Source: Sternotherus odoratus
Lineage: Eukaryota; Chordata; Testudines; Kinosternidae
Assembly (NCBI GenBank): GCA_032164245.1
Contig: JAVMKO010000009.1
Coordinates: 85,912,712-85,976,711 of the forward strand
Direction of reading: 5' to 3'
DNA length: 64,000 nt
Position numbers and translations under genes: made by a program. The notes beneath the pieces are model-generated. The model was given only the letters and a program-made list of their open reading frames with translations. It ran no database searches and had not been told where the DNA came from. Of the stretch, positions 34,201 through 46,200 are shown piece by piece. Numbering within the stretch: position 1 is the stretch's first letter; every line of letters starts with the position of its first letter.

Positions 34201-37200
34201 GGTACCCGTGAAACTCCTAGCCTTGGAAACAGGCTGTGTACGGAGAAGGGACCCTTCACCCGAAGTCCTGTCTGGCTTCCTAGGGAGCGGTTCCAGACCA
34301 TCGCCCGGGCGCTCCGTGACACTGGTACAGACCATCGCCCGGGCACTGTGTGACAAGCTCCAAAGAGGGAATGGTGATGAAACCTACCACAAAGGTCTGA
34401 GGACGCCTTGTCCAGCTCCTCAGCCTCTGCAATCATCTCGGCCATGGCCAGGATGTCGGCCTCCAGGGGGTTGGACGGGATCTTCACCTTCAGCTCCTCG
34501 ATGGTCTCCACGATCTTATCCGTGCTCTCCAGCGTTGTGGGCAGGAACATTGGCACAGGCACCTTTCAGTTAGCAGGACACAAGACAGAGGTCAGAGCCA
34601 AACACAGCCTCTGCTTTGGGGCCTGCACCCGACAGCAACCTCTGGCTCTGCCAAGTGCAGGCAGAGCCAGGAGAGGGGGCAGAAGGGGGCTTGGAGAGGC
34701 CCGTGCAGAAGAGGACGTTCGGGGAAGGGGCGCTCGAGCCGACAGGGATGTTGCTTACCGGGACCGGCATGGAGAAAGGCACGGGTACTTTCTGGCAGTA
34801 CATATGCATAGGAACAGGCACGAAGATCGGGACGGGGATCGGCAACACAATCACCTGTGGCTTCCAGTCTGCCTCTGACACAGAACAAAGGGCATGTCAG
34901 TGGGGGATGGGACCCGTCTCTCCCTTATCCCCCCCCCCCCACCGCACCCCTGCTGGGTGTAAATCTCTCACTCTCCTCCCCGTACTGACACCCACTGCAG
35001 CACAACCTGGTCCTGCGTGCACACCCAGACACGAGCTCCCTTACCTCCCAGGCAAGCCCTGTGTGATGGGCTATTGCTGCAAAGCCTCCTCCCCTAGGGA
35101 CCCGAGGCCAGGGACACGTCTTACAGTGCTAATGGCATTTAGATTGCTGACTCCCCCAAGATCACATCAATGGCTCGCCAGGACAGACCGCCTTTGGTAG
35201 GCTGCCTGGAGCCCGTTGGCAGGTGGGCTCGGATGCTGCTGCCGCCTAGAGCCTGTGTCGTCAGCTTGCCCCACCACCCCAAATGAGACCGGCTCTCTGA
35301 AGTCACAAGCAAGAACCCGCCACTTGGTCCTAGGGACAAGGCACGGTCCTTCATGCCGACTGTTGGGATGGATGCAGCCCCGGCAGGGGCTAAGCAGTGG
35401 GGATTGTTAGCAAGCAGGAGGTGCAGAATTTCCTGGCTTTGCAAGGAAGGGGTGGGGAGGTCACAGGGCAGGTGGCACAGGTGTTATTCGAGGAGTAAGG
35501 TAGATGTGGACTGGGCCCATGTGCTCTAATCCAGTGGTCGCCAACCTTTCGGACCTCACAGACCACTAAACTCACAATTTTGAATCCCGCGGACCACTAA
35601 CATGATTTTTTTTAAAAAGGTACAAACATCTATAAAATAATGATCATAAAAGTTCCATTTCATTAATATGAAATGCACTTGTTTAATTATAACAAAATTA
35701 TTAGTGTGATATTTGTTGCTGCTTGTTTGAAATAAGTTTATGGATTCTTGGCTCCAATGACGTCACTGCAACACGGAGAGCCGTTTGTATTTCAAGCCAA
35801 CAGTGGTACTTGTTTTTGATTGCCGTAACAGATGAGAATGTCTTTTCACACAGATAGGTTGTTGCAAATGGAATCAAAATTTTGATGGCTTTTTCACTCA
35901 GCACTGGGTACTCACTTTTTACGGAGGGCCAAAAATGATGTCTTGATGAGGACGAGTGGAATTTAGCTTTGAGACTGTCGTCGGATGATAGATCGATTAG
36001 GCTTTCTTTTTCTTTCATGCTCAAATTGCTATCTTCAATTTTCGCCAAAAATGGATCCATTACCCACATATTGCCATGTCTGGGGTCCTCTTCCTTTGGG
36101 TAATAACGGCCAAAAGATTCTGTGAGCGACCATAAGTGCTGTCGAACAATGGTTATTACCTGTCGGTTGACATCCTCCTCTTTCATATACTCATCAAGAT
36201 TCGGGAACATTTGCAGATCTTCAGCCAACCGCATTTGCCATAGCAATATTTTCTTTTGAAATGCATCCATTTTACCTCGTAGTGTGAACACGTCCGTAAG
36301 CTGTCCTTGCAAGGACGTGTTTAGCTCGTTTAACAGTGAAAAAATATCTGCCAGGTATGCAAGCTTGGCTAGCCAATCATCGTTGAACAAGAGATCTTGG
36401 AATTTCGAATTATTTTGCTGCTGGAAGAATAACTTGACTTCTTGGCGCAGGTCGAACAATCGGGTTAGTATTTTGCCCCTCGACAGCCATCTCACCTCTG
36501 CGTGAAGAAGATGAGTATATCGAGAGCCCATTTCTTCACAAAGTGCCTCAAATATTCGAGAATTGAGCGCTTTGTGCCGAATTGCATTTACAATTTTAAT
36601 TACATCAGAGAGTACTTTGTGCAGTTCTGGAGACATTCTTTTCGCCACAAGTTGCTCGTGATGTATAATACAATGAGTAAACAAGATGTCTGGGTGTCCA
36701 ACATCTTTCACTTCTGTAACAACTCCTAAACGATGCCCAGTTACGCTTGCGGCACCGTCTGTGCATATCCCAACACATTTCTTCCATTCAATACCATGTC
36801 TCAGGAAATAACCATTAAGTGCATCGAAAATCTCAGAGCCGGTTGTTCTACCCAGCAAGTTGAGCAAACAGAGGAGTTCTTCCTTGAGCTCTCCTTGACA
36901 CTCAAACCTCACAAAACAAAGGAGAACTGCCTTGTTAGTTATGTCTGTTGATTCATCGAGTTGAATTGAATAAAAAGTTGAATTTTTCACCATTTTTATC
37001 ACTTGATTTTCAATATCTTCGGCCATGTCTTCAATTCTGCGCTTCACAGTGTTAGCGGACATAGGCATTACTTTCAGTTTCTGGACAACCTGTTTCCCCA
37101 AAACCTCTTCACAGGCTTGTAACAAGCAAGGCTTAATTAATTCTTCTCCAATCGTATATGGCTTTCTACTTTTCGTGATTTGAAGTGCTATCAAATAAGA

Positions 37201-40200
37201 AGCCTTTACTAGGGACTTATCTTCCTAAAAATTGCAAATAATGTCCAAGTTTCTCCAGGGACCACCAAAATTTTCTCACGGACCACTGGTTGGCGACCGC
37301 TGCTCTAATCTCAGCAGGGGCAGACCACCTCCCTTTGGCTGACACCTCCTGGTGAGTTGCTTTCCCTTCCCTCCAGGCTTTCAGCACTGAAGTTACAGCC
37401 ACTCCCCTCTCAATCTGGTGCTGGGCCTTCAGTGAGTTTAACACTCAGTCAGGAGCTCGTCCCTGTGGTCCCTGCAGCTCCAGGGAGACACGGCGCACAC
37501 TCTTACCTGTCTGACATCCCTTGGACTTCACTTCTATCTTGCAGGACACACCCCGGTTCTGCATCAATGGTTTGCACATAGCAGCCTTGTTCTTCCGAGG
37601 CGTGGCTGGAACTGGTGGTGGTGGTGGGGCTGGGGACATCTGGGCTGAGGAGGCCTTTGCAGATACCTGTTGGAGATCCAGAAAGGGACAAACCTGTGTC
37701 CTGTGCTAGCGAACACCCTTTCCCCCCCACAGCCTACACGGCAAAGGCCTAGTCCTCATGGCCAGGACCCTTCACCCTGAAGCTGCTTGTGGTGGTGCCT
37801 CCCACTGCCCCCGTCTCAGGCAGTACCTGCAGACCCCCAGGTGCCCACCCAGCCCCATTCACTGCTCTCAAGCCAAACAGCCAGCAGGTGCTTGCACCTG
37901 TGGACACACCTCATGCCAGGGAGCCAAGCCCTGAACGGGCTGCACTGCCCTCGGGCACAGAGCTGGCCAAAGGAGTGTCGAGCTCAGAGCCGGTGACAGA
38001 CAAGCCCCAATCAGCAGGGAGAGTAGCACCCATCGGTTCCACCCAAGGGAGCAGGGAAGGAATTTGGTCTTTTCAGGGCCCCAGGCTTTCGCGAGTGAAA
38101 TGAACAGCCACAGGCCGGGGGGAGGAAAACAGGGCATGGGTCGGGCGATACTGGGACCCACTCAATAGCTATACACTGATGTGCCTTCCCATGGCACCTG
38201 TCTGCTCTCCTAGGGCTAGTCCCCCATTGCCACTTGCCCATGCAGCCGGACTGCCCCCTCCACAGGCTGGCTCCCAGCAGCACACTGCCCCAAGCCTCCG
38301 ATGGGGCCAGTACCACCCCAGAAATACTGGCCAGGTCCTAGAATTTGTTACCAACTCAGGTAAGAAGAGCAGCCCAAGGACCTCGCCCAATGTGCCCCCC
38401 CCCCCCCCCCCCCCCAGGCCTCACCATATTAGTCTCTGCTTTCTGTGGGGACGAGCCAGGAGGTTTGGGCTCGGGGGTCTGACCTGCAAGGGAAAGAAGA
38501 ACCATGAGCACCTGCTGCATTCTTGCTTGTGCTCTCAGGCTGGCGGGTCCCACTGGTGGGCCTGGCCACTGCCCAGGAGGGCGGGGACTAGCCCAGGGCC
38601 AGTCCTGGACCATACTCGCCTGCTGAGGTCACAAGATGTTGGACCTTAAAAGTCACATCATCATCTCCACTGTTATCTTCTCTTCCCAGCTCTCCATCCC
38701 AGCCGTCAGCGCTGCCTGGCACCTCCCCAACCCCCACAGTGCGGGGCAGCCGATTCCACTAACCTGGGCATGGCCTTAGCTGCACCACTTCCCCTGGCCT
38801 CAGTCTCCCCTTGTAAACCAGGGAACCCATCTGCAAAGGGCTTTGGGATCTTCAGGAGGAAAGTGGCAGAGAAGGAGAAATAACGAACAATACTGCAGAA
38901 ATCCGCCCCACCGTGCCCCCCAGGGCGAGGATGGCACAGCCAAGCGCACGCTGGAGACAGACGGCCTGACTCAGGGGTCAAGTAACAGGCAGCGGTAAGA
39001 GCAGACCAGGTCAGGATGTCAGCCAGCCAGCCACTAGCCACAGAGAGGAATGGTCTCCCCAAGTCCCTCTCAGGAGTGGTCTGTTAGCTCCTTCATCCGT
39101 TTCTGCCAGCGTGTCCAGAATTGCCCACAGGCATAGCCGGCGAGCGCCGGTCGGCAGGGACTGCCGTACACGGTACTAGCGATGGCGTGCTCAGCTCTCC
39201 GGACAGGCTTCAGCAGCACCTCAGCATGCTAAGGAGCACCTGTGCCCCCAGTGCTCTCCTCCCCGAGCAGAGCAAGGAGCTGCCAATGGTCCAGCCCTGT
39301 CAGGCAACAGAAGGGCTCACGGGACCAGGCCTGCTTGGGGCCTTGACCCACGCAGGTCTTGTCTCTTTAGGAAATAAGGAGCGCTGCTGGGAAAATCCGG
39401 GCCCACTTGATGATACCAGCTGGGGTGGCAGCAAGTCCTGCCCCAAGAATCCTGGGAAGGGTCCCCAGCGGCAGAATCTGCAGGTCTCTCGGAGGACCTC
39501 CCACCTCTCCGCAGACAGAACGGAGCCCACAATGTGCCTGCCTCCAAAAGACCACGGCTGTCAGTGGGGAAGACCAGGGCTGTGGGGCATGAGCTAGGCA
39601 GGGGGACAGGCATCTCTGCAGTGGGGCAATCAGAGGCCTACAGCAGCACTCCAGCTGGTCAAAGAGAAAGGGACCCTGCATGTGGGGCTGGGAGCCCAGA
39701 AGGTCCTTCACAGAGACCCACCAGCTGTGACCAATCCCATCCTCTGGGTCGGGTGCCGTTCTGAAGCACACTGGCTGGTTCTTGGCTTCAGCCCCCATTT
39801 GGGAAGCTGGCCGGTCTGCGTAGGAATGTCTGGCCAGCCCAAGAGGGAGGAAGTGCAGGAGGCCAGTCGTCCTGAGTGAGAGACTGAGGGTCTCCCCACA
39901 CCAGCCCGAGGCTCTGGTGCTCACACTCAGTCCGAAGAAGGGCAGTGGCAACCTGCAATTCACGAAGCAGTTCCAGGGACACCATCTTTCCAGAAGCAGC
40001 CAGAGGGGTCAAAGGGCTGCAGAGCTCCGGAAAGCCACAAGGCACAAGAGCCTGAAGAGTGAGCAGCCAGCGGCTGTGCCTGGGACGGACCGGGAATCAG
40101 GACGGTACAAGGCTCCAGGTCTGGCCTAGGCCTAGCTGTTGGTTTCTTACCACTTATGGCCCTCTGGAGTTCTTCATCCCTCTGACCCTGCCGCTGCTTC

Positions 40201-43200
40201 TAGAGAGACCGCGCCATCTCCACAGCACTGGGGAAGAGGGTGTTGGTCCCAGTGTGACGAAGTAGGAGTACTGGGTGTGCGTGCCTCAGTTTCCCCTATG
40301 CATTTCTTAAGGAATAGGGGCTGACACTGGAAGCAAGGAGGCGACGCCCTCCCCTCTCAAGGAGGCATCCCTGATGGTGTAATCTGACCCCAAGTGTTGG
40401 AGAGAGGTCAGGTGATACCTCCAGCCCGGGAAAGCAGAGGAGGGGCTGGAGGGGGGTCGGGGGTTGTCAGTCTGGGTTTGGCTGGAGCCAGGCAGGAAGG
40501 GCAGAGGAGCTATCTCGCTCTCTGGCCCCAAGATGGATCCAGCTGAGGGCTCACGCTCGCTGTATGGTCTGTGTTAGACCAGATAGAAGTCATCGAATAA
40601 ACCTGTTTTACTGGCTGGCTGAGAGTCATGTTTGACTGTGGATTTGGGGTGCAGAATCCATGGGCTCCCTCAGGACCCCGCCCAGGCAGGCTCGCTGGGG
40701 GGAGCGCACGGAGGGGCAGAAGGTGCTGAATGCTCCGAGGTCAGACACAGGAAGGTGGAAGTGGGGACCCCTGAAGCTCCTGGCCTGGGACACAGGCTGT
40801 GTATGGAGAGGGGACACTTCACCCGAAGTCAGGTCTGGCTTCCTAGGGAGCGGTTCCAGACCATCGCCCGGGCGCTCCGTGACACCCAGCATGCTCCATT
40901 GTGCTGTCACCTGAACCGCCTGGCGCATGGCTGGTAGGAAACGACTTTCCTGGTTTGGGCTGCTGGAGCTGAACGAGCGATGGTGTGCTCAGCCAGGGCC
41001 CAACCAGAACACACACCCCTGCAAGAGGAGCTGCTTCCTGCTCCCTCTGTGCTCTGGCAGGTCACTAAACCCATCCGTTCTGGGACAGGCATATCACCCT
41101 CCAAACCTGGGACCGCAGGGGAGCCCTGCTGCAGACCTGAACTCTGTGGGCTGTCGACCGGAGTCTAGGTACTTACTTCTGACCTTCCCCTTTCCTAGCT
41201 CATCCTAGGGATCGGGGTTGGCACCCAGCCTTTCCCTTCCCATGCATGTACCGCTCTGTGCTGAGAAAATACCCTTGTCAAGTCCAGCTCCCGTCAGAAG
41301 GCCCCACGCCTGTTCTGGGCCCCCACGGAACTGGAACTGCCCATTTCAAAAGGGATAAAGCAGATCGGCCTGATTACAGAGGGGGAGTCTTACAGATCCC
41401 TGCGGCCGTAGCAATGGCCGTGGCGTGTGAAACAGAGCCAGAGGGGGCGAATGGCTCGCTTGACCAGGCGGCTCTTGTGGGATGCTCCAGAGGGCAGCAT
41501 GAGAGGCCCCCTCCAGAATATGCACCACCTCAGGGGCAAGGAAGGAGGCAGGGGGTTGCAGTGTCTTCAGCTGTGGAGGAGGCCATGTTACCAACTACGG
41601 AGAGTGCCAGCCATCAGTTTCCCCTGTGGCTAGGTGAGGTCAGAGCACAGCACAGACAACACTGCTGAACTGGGGAATGCAGGCGTAACACTCGCCCTGT
41701 CCAGGGAGCCTGACATCCTCTCTGGCTGGATCCTCAGCTCCCAGATGTCTCAATACGAGGGGCCAACAGTGCTTTCTCCAGCTCTCCACAAGTTCCTGGC
41801 CCCTGGAGCCGCCAGGCTGGGTCATTCCAGCACGCAGGCCCTCCCGCCCCCTCCAGTGTGTGGGGCCGCGCCCTTGCTCCTGCCCTGTGCTGCTCCAACA
41901 TGCTCGAGGTGGGGTGAGCCCTAGGCAGCGTCCAGGGACTTCACGGGCTACAGAAAAGGCTGCCACTTATTGAGTACGTGGAACAGGTTTGCTCTTAGCT
42001 GCCCTGCCATCCATCTGGTTTATGGTGCCCATCCATTGTCCCCGGTCTCTGGAGTGTATTTCCTCACCTTGGTGCAGGTGAGCCAGGGATTCTCTCAGGG
42101 AGGAATATTTGCTCTTCTAAGGCCTGGGCTACACTGGGGCAGGGGGAGGGGTTTGAACTAAGATTCACAACTTCAACTACGCGACCTGGTTGTCCCCACG
42201 GCGGCGGGGTCGACTGTGGCCGCTCCCTCCACCGACTCCGCTTACTCCTCCTGCTGAGGTGGAGTACAGCCGTCGATTCGGGGATCGATTTATCGTATCT
42301 AGATGAGACGTGATAAATCGATCCCTGGTACATCGAGCGCTACCTGCCGATCCAGCGGGTAGAGCAGCCGTACCCTACGGGTGAAGTTCTTGTGGCAGCA
42401 GGCTCAGGGTTTGGCAAAAGTCAGAGCTGTTGATGCTGGGGCCGTCTGAAGTTCAAGTCATTCGATCTCCAGTCACGTGTCCTGGGCAGTTTACAAGTCA
42501 AGGGAGTAACACCGGGGGAGGTCCTGGCCCCAGGCTACGTGTGTGTCCCCAGGATGGGGTTAGCTGTGCCCCCCATGGCACCTGCCATCAGGGAGATCCC
42601 TAGGCACTTTGCAATGTCCTACCACTGACTTACACAAGTGAACTAAAGGAAACGGGCAACAGGCAGAGAATTCAGCCCCCCGCTGGAACCGCTGAACCAG
42701 TCCAGGACACTGAGGTTAGCAGGCCCAACGCACACACGCACACGCGCACACACACACACACACACGCGCGCGCGCACACACACACACGCGCGCGCACACA
42801 CACGCACGCACACACACGCACACACACACGCACACACACACGCGCGCACACACACGCGCGCACGCACACACACACACGCGCGCACGCACACACCGTAGGA
42901 TTTCCATGTCATGTCTCATGAAGAGAGCAGCACAGCGCCCTCTACTGGCCCCCTTCGGACTGAGGGAAGAGCCCCACCTACAGCATCACCAGCACCACTT
43001 CCTGCAGTGCCCTGGGCGATCCTTGAAGGTCTCCCATCCAAGCACTGACCTGGCCCAATCCTGCTGGTTTATGAGATCTGAGGAAGTCACAGCTCGGAGG
43101 AGGTGGGGGGCTGCAGGTCAAACCACGCTGTCCCCTAACCCAATCAAGCTCCCAGCTGGTAACTTGAGGCTGGAGTCGCCTATTAAACCCCTGAGCTTCC

Positions 43201-46200
43201 TTGCTAAGGGTGAGAGCTACAGGCTGCATGCTGGCGCCAGCTCCTCCCATCTGGGCCCTGTGTGTCATAGAACCATAGACATTAGAGATGGAGAAGCCCC
43301 ATCAGGTCCCATTCAATCTATCCTCCCAGAGGCCAGTGCAGGATTGTCGCCTAGTGTCTTGTCCAGTCCCAGCACTGGAGTTCCAGTTCTTCCTGCTCTG
43401 CTGGGCGCTCTCCCTGCGTCCTACTCACTGTTCAGCAGGCTCTCCGGCCCCTTCTGCGTGTCCAGGTTGGGCTGGTTCTGTTGATTGTAAAACCTCAGCA
43501 GACACTGCTGGTTGCAGAAGTGTTTGATTTGCCCCCGCCAGTGGATGGTTTCCAGCAGCTTCCCCTGACGTTTGCAGGCATGGCACCGAGCTGCCTAAAG
43601 CCCCGAGTGGCAGGAGACACAAACAACCAAGTAACTGACCACACCCATTCGGCATGCAGAGAAAGAGGAACACTTGGCAAGATGCTGTGAGCTTCCCCAC
43701 AGCAGTGCCCTGTTAGCAGCAGCAGTGCAAGCTTCTCCACACTACCACTAGCAGTACGAACTTCCCCAGAGCAGTGCTCTGGCAGGATCAGCTGTGAGCT
43801 TCCCCACAGCAGTGTCCCGTCATTGCCAGCTGGGGACTCCAGCAGGGCCAGCTCCCCACTGTAGAACCCAGTTCTTGGATCGGTGCCCACCCCAGCAATT
43901 CAGCGCAAGGCTGCCAGTGCCGATACTGACCTTGAAGTACCACAGCAAGTATTTGCTCTTGCAGTCTTCACTGCAGAAGTCCCAGGTGCTTCCCTCCAGC
44001 TGCTCAGTGACGGCCCGCTGGCAGGTCTGGGAACAGTAGGTGCAGGTGATGCAGCACAGCCCCAGGTTCTTGGTGAAATCCTGTTTGTAAAGAAGCACAC
44101 ACCCTGCGGAGAAACAATAGGAGTGAAACCTTCCCAGGATGCACTGGGGGACTCCCTAACCTGAACAAGACCCGAAGCCAGGTGTGTGGAGACACAAAAG
44201 AGCACAACGTCGCTGGGAACAATCCTGCACTGACCCCGCGGCTGGGACGACATGGGACCTCCGGGGATTTGCCATCTCTCACCTCTTTGCGCTTAGGAAG
44301 AGCGTAACTCCAAACAAACGCCTCCAGCCTCCTATGTGCAGGACAAGGTCAGGCCAGGCCAGCCCAGGTGCAGGAGTGCAGATGTGTGACGACAGGAGGA
44401 GCGGAGCTGCCACCTGCTGTCTCCCCCAACCCTCAGACAGAGAAAAGCAATGAGACAGCCCTCCCCAGGCTGACACCGGATGGCAAGGCCTCTTCCCAGG
44501 CGCTGGCCGCCAGGACTCCACCCCTGAATCAGCCTCCCTGCACTATAAGGCAAGGCCTTTGCCCTGGCACGACAGACCTCCCTCCATGCCACTGCGAGGT
44601 CTCTCCTTTCCCCAAGCTGGGGGCCGGAAGCAGGCGCCGCCCTCTCCCGCGCTCTTCCATATACCTTCGCTGCAGAAGTTCTTCTCCACCCCAGAGAAGC
44701 GGATCTTCTCATGCAGCAGCTTCTCCTGCTTGCAGTGCTCACACTGGGACACTACCCCGCGCAGCCGCTTGAAGTCCTCACAGCAGTCCTTGCAGCAGAA
44801 CTGGTAGACTTTGTCCTGCCAAAGAGACCGCCGCCTGGGTCAGCCAGCCTGGCCAGACAAGCCTAGGCTGGCTAGGAAAGCAGGAGCAGAATCACAGCGC
44901 TGGGTAGACAGTCACAACGTCTCCAGTGTAGGAACTGGGGCAAGGGGAACTCGCCCTGAACCCAGCCCAGCCTGCGCCCTGTGTCTTCCACAGCCACCCC
45001 TACAGGGCTATGGCTGCCAGCTAACCTGGTCGAGAGGAGGCTGACCTGGGCTCCCTCTTCAGGGCCAGGAAAGGAACCCAAGGAGACTCTGCAACCCCTC
45101 TGGTGTGGACCTCTGCCCCATGGACCCAGGGGCCAAGGCCTTGCTGCCCCTTCTCACCTGCCAGTCCAGAATCTCTGGCTTCCCACTGAAGAGATTGTGA
45201 CAATAATGGCAGTTCAGGTGGATCCCCCCTTCGGGGCTGGTGCGCTGCTGGGAGAAAGGGAGAAAGTTAAAGGAGAAAGGGCACGTACCCACCAGCTGGA
45301 GCCTTCCTGCCCAGCCCCACCACACTCACTGGCCACCTCTGCCTGCCAGAACCGTCGACGGTCACTGAGCTTAAGGCCAGAAGAGACCATTAGAGCATCT
45401 AGTCTGACCTCCTGATGGTGACATTCCACTCAGTCTCCCTGCACGGAGCCATAGAACCCGGGGTTATGTTGAAAGTGGATCTTCCAGAACGGCATCCAGC
45501 CCCCATGTGCAGACCTCAAGAGACGGAGAATCCACCACTTCCTGGGGAGATTGTGCCAACGGCTGGTCACACTCCCTGAAATGTTGGTGCTTTATTTCTA
45601 ATCTGAATGTGTTTCGCTTTGGCTGCCAGCCACTGGTTCTCGCTCTGCCTTTCGCTGTTAAATTAAAGAGCCCCAGAAGGCTCTGTATCTTCTCCCCCGA
45701 AGGCGTTCAGACACTGTGATCAATTCACCTCTCAAGTGTCTTTCTGACAACTAAACACACTGGTCTCTAGATCTGTCCCTAACACATATTGTCTCCAGCC
45801 CTCAAATCCTTGTTCTGGGTCTGTTCTGCACCCTCTCCAGGCTTGCAGGACTTTTGAAGGTGTGGACACCAGAGTTGGATGCAGTCCTCACCAGTGCCTT
45901 ATTCAGAGGTGATGTCCCCTCCCAGCTCCCCCACTCACTATGTCCGTCTACACAGCCACGGGTCACGTTGGTCCTTTACCAGAGCATCACACTGGGAGCT
46001 GCCACTCAGCTGCTCATCTGCTGTGACCCCTAAACCCTTCAGAGTTCTGCTTTCCAGGATACAGTCCCACCCCCCGCCCCCAGTGGCTGGCATTCCTTGT
46101 TCCTAGATGCATGAACTTGCATTTGGCTTTATTAAAACACATGTTGTTTGAATGGGCCCAACTCTCCAGTCAAACCAGATCGCGCTCTATGCCTGCCTGT

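Noticed and set aside
42643..42919. Cys-Val-Arg-Ala rich frames
   Set aside because: They are translations of the alternating CA/CG tract.
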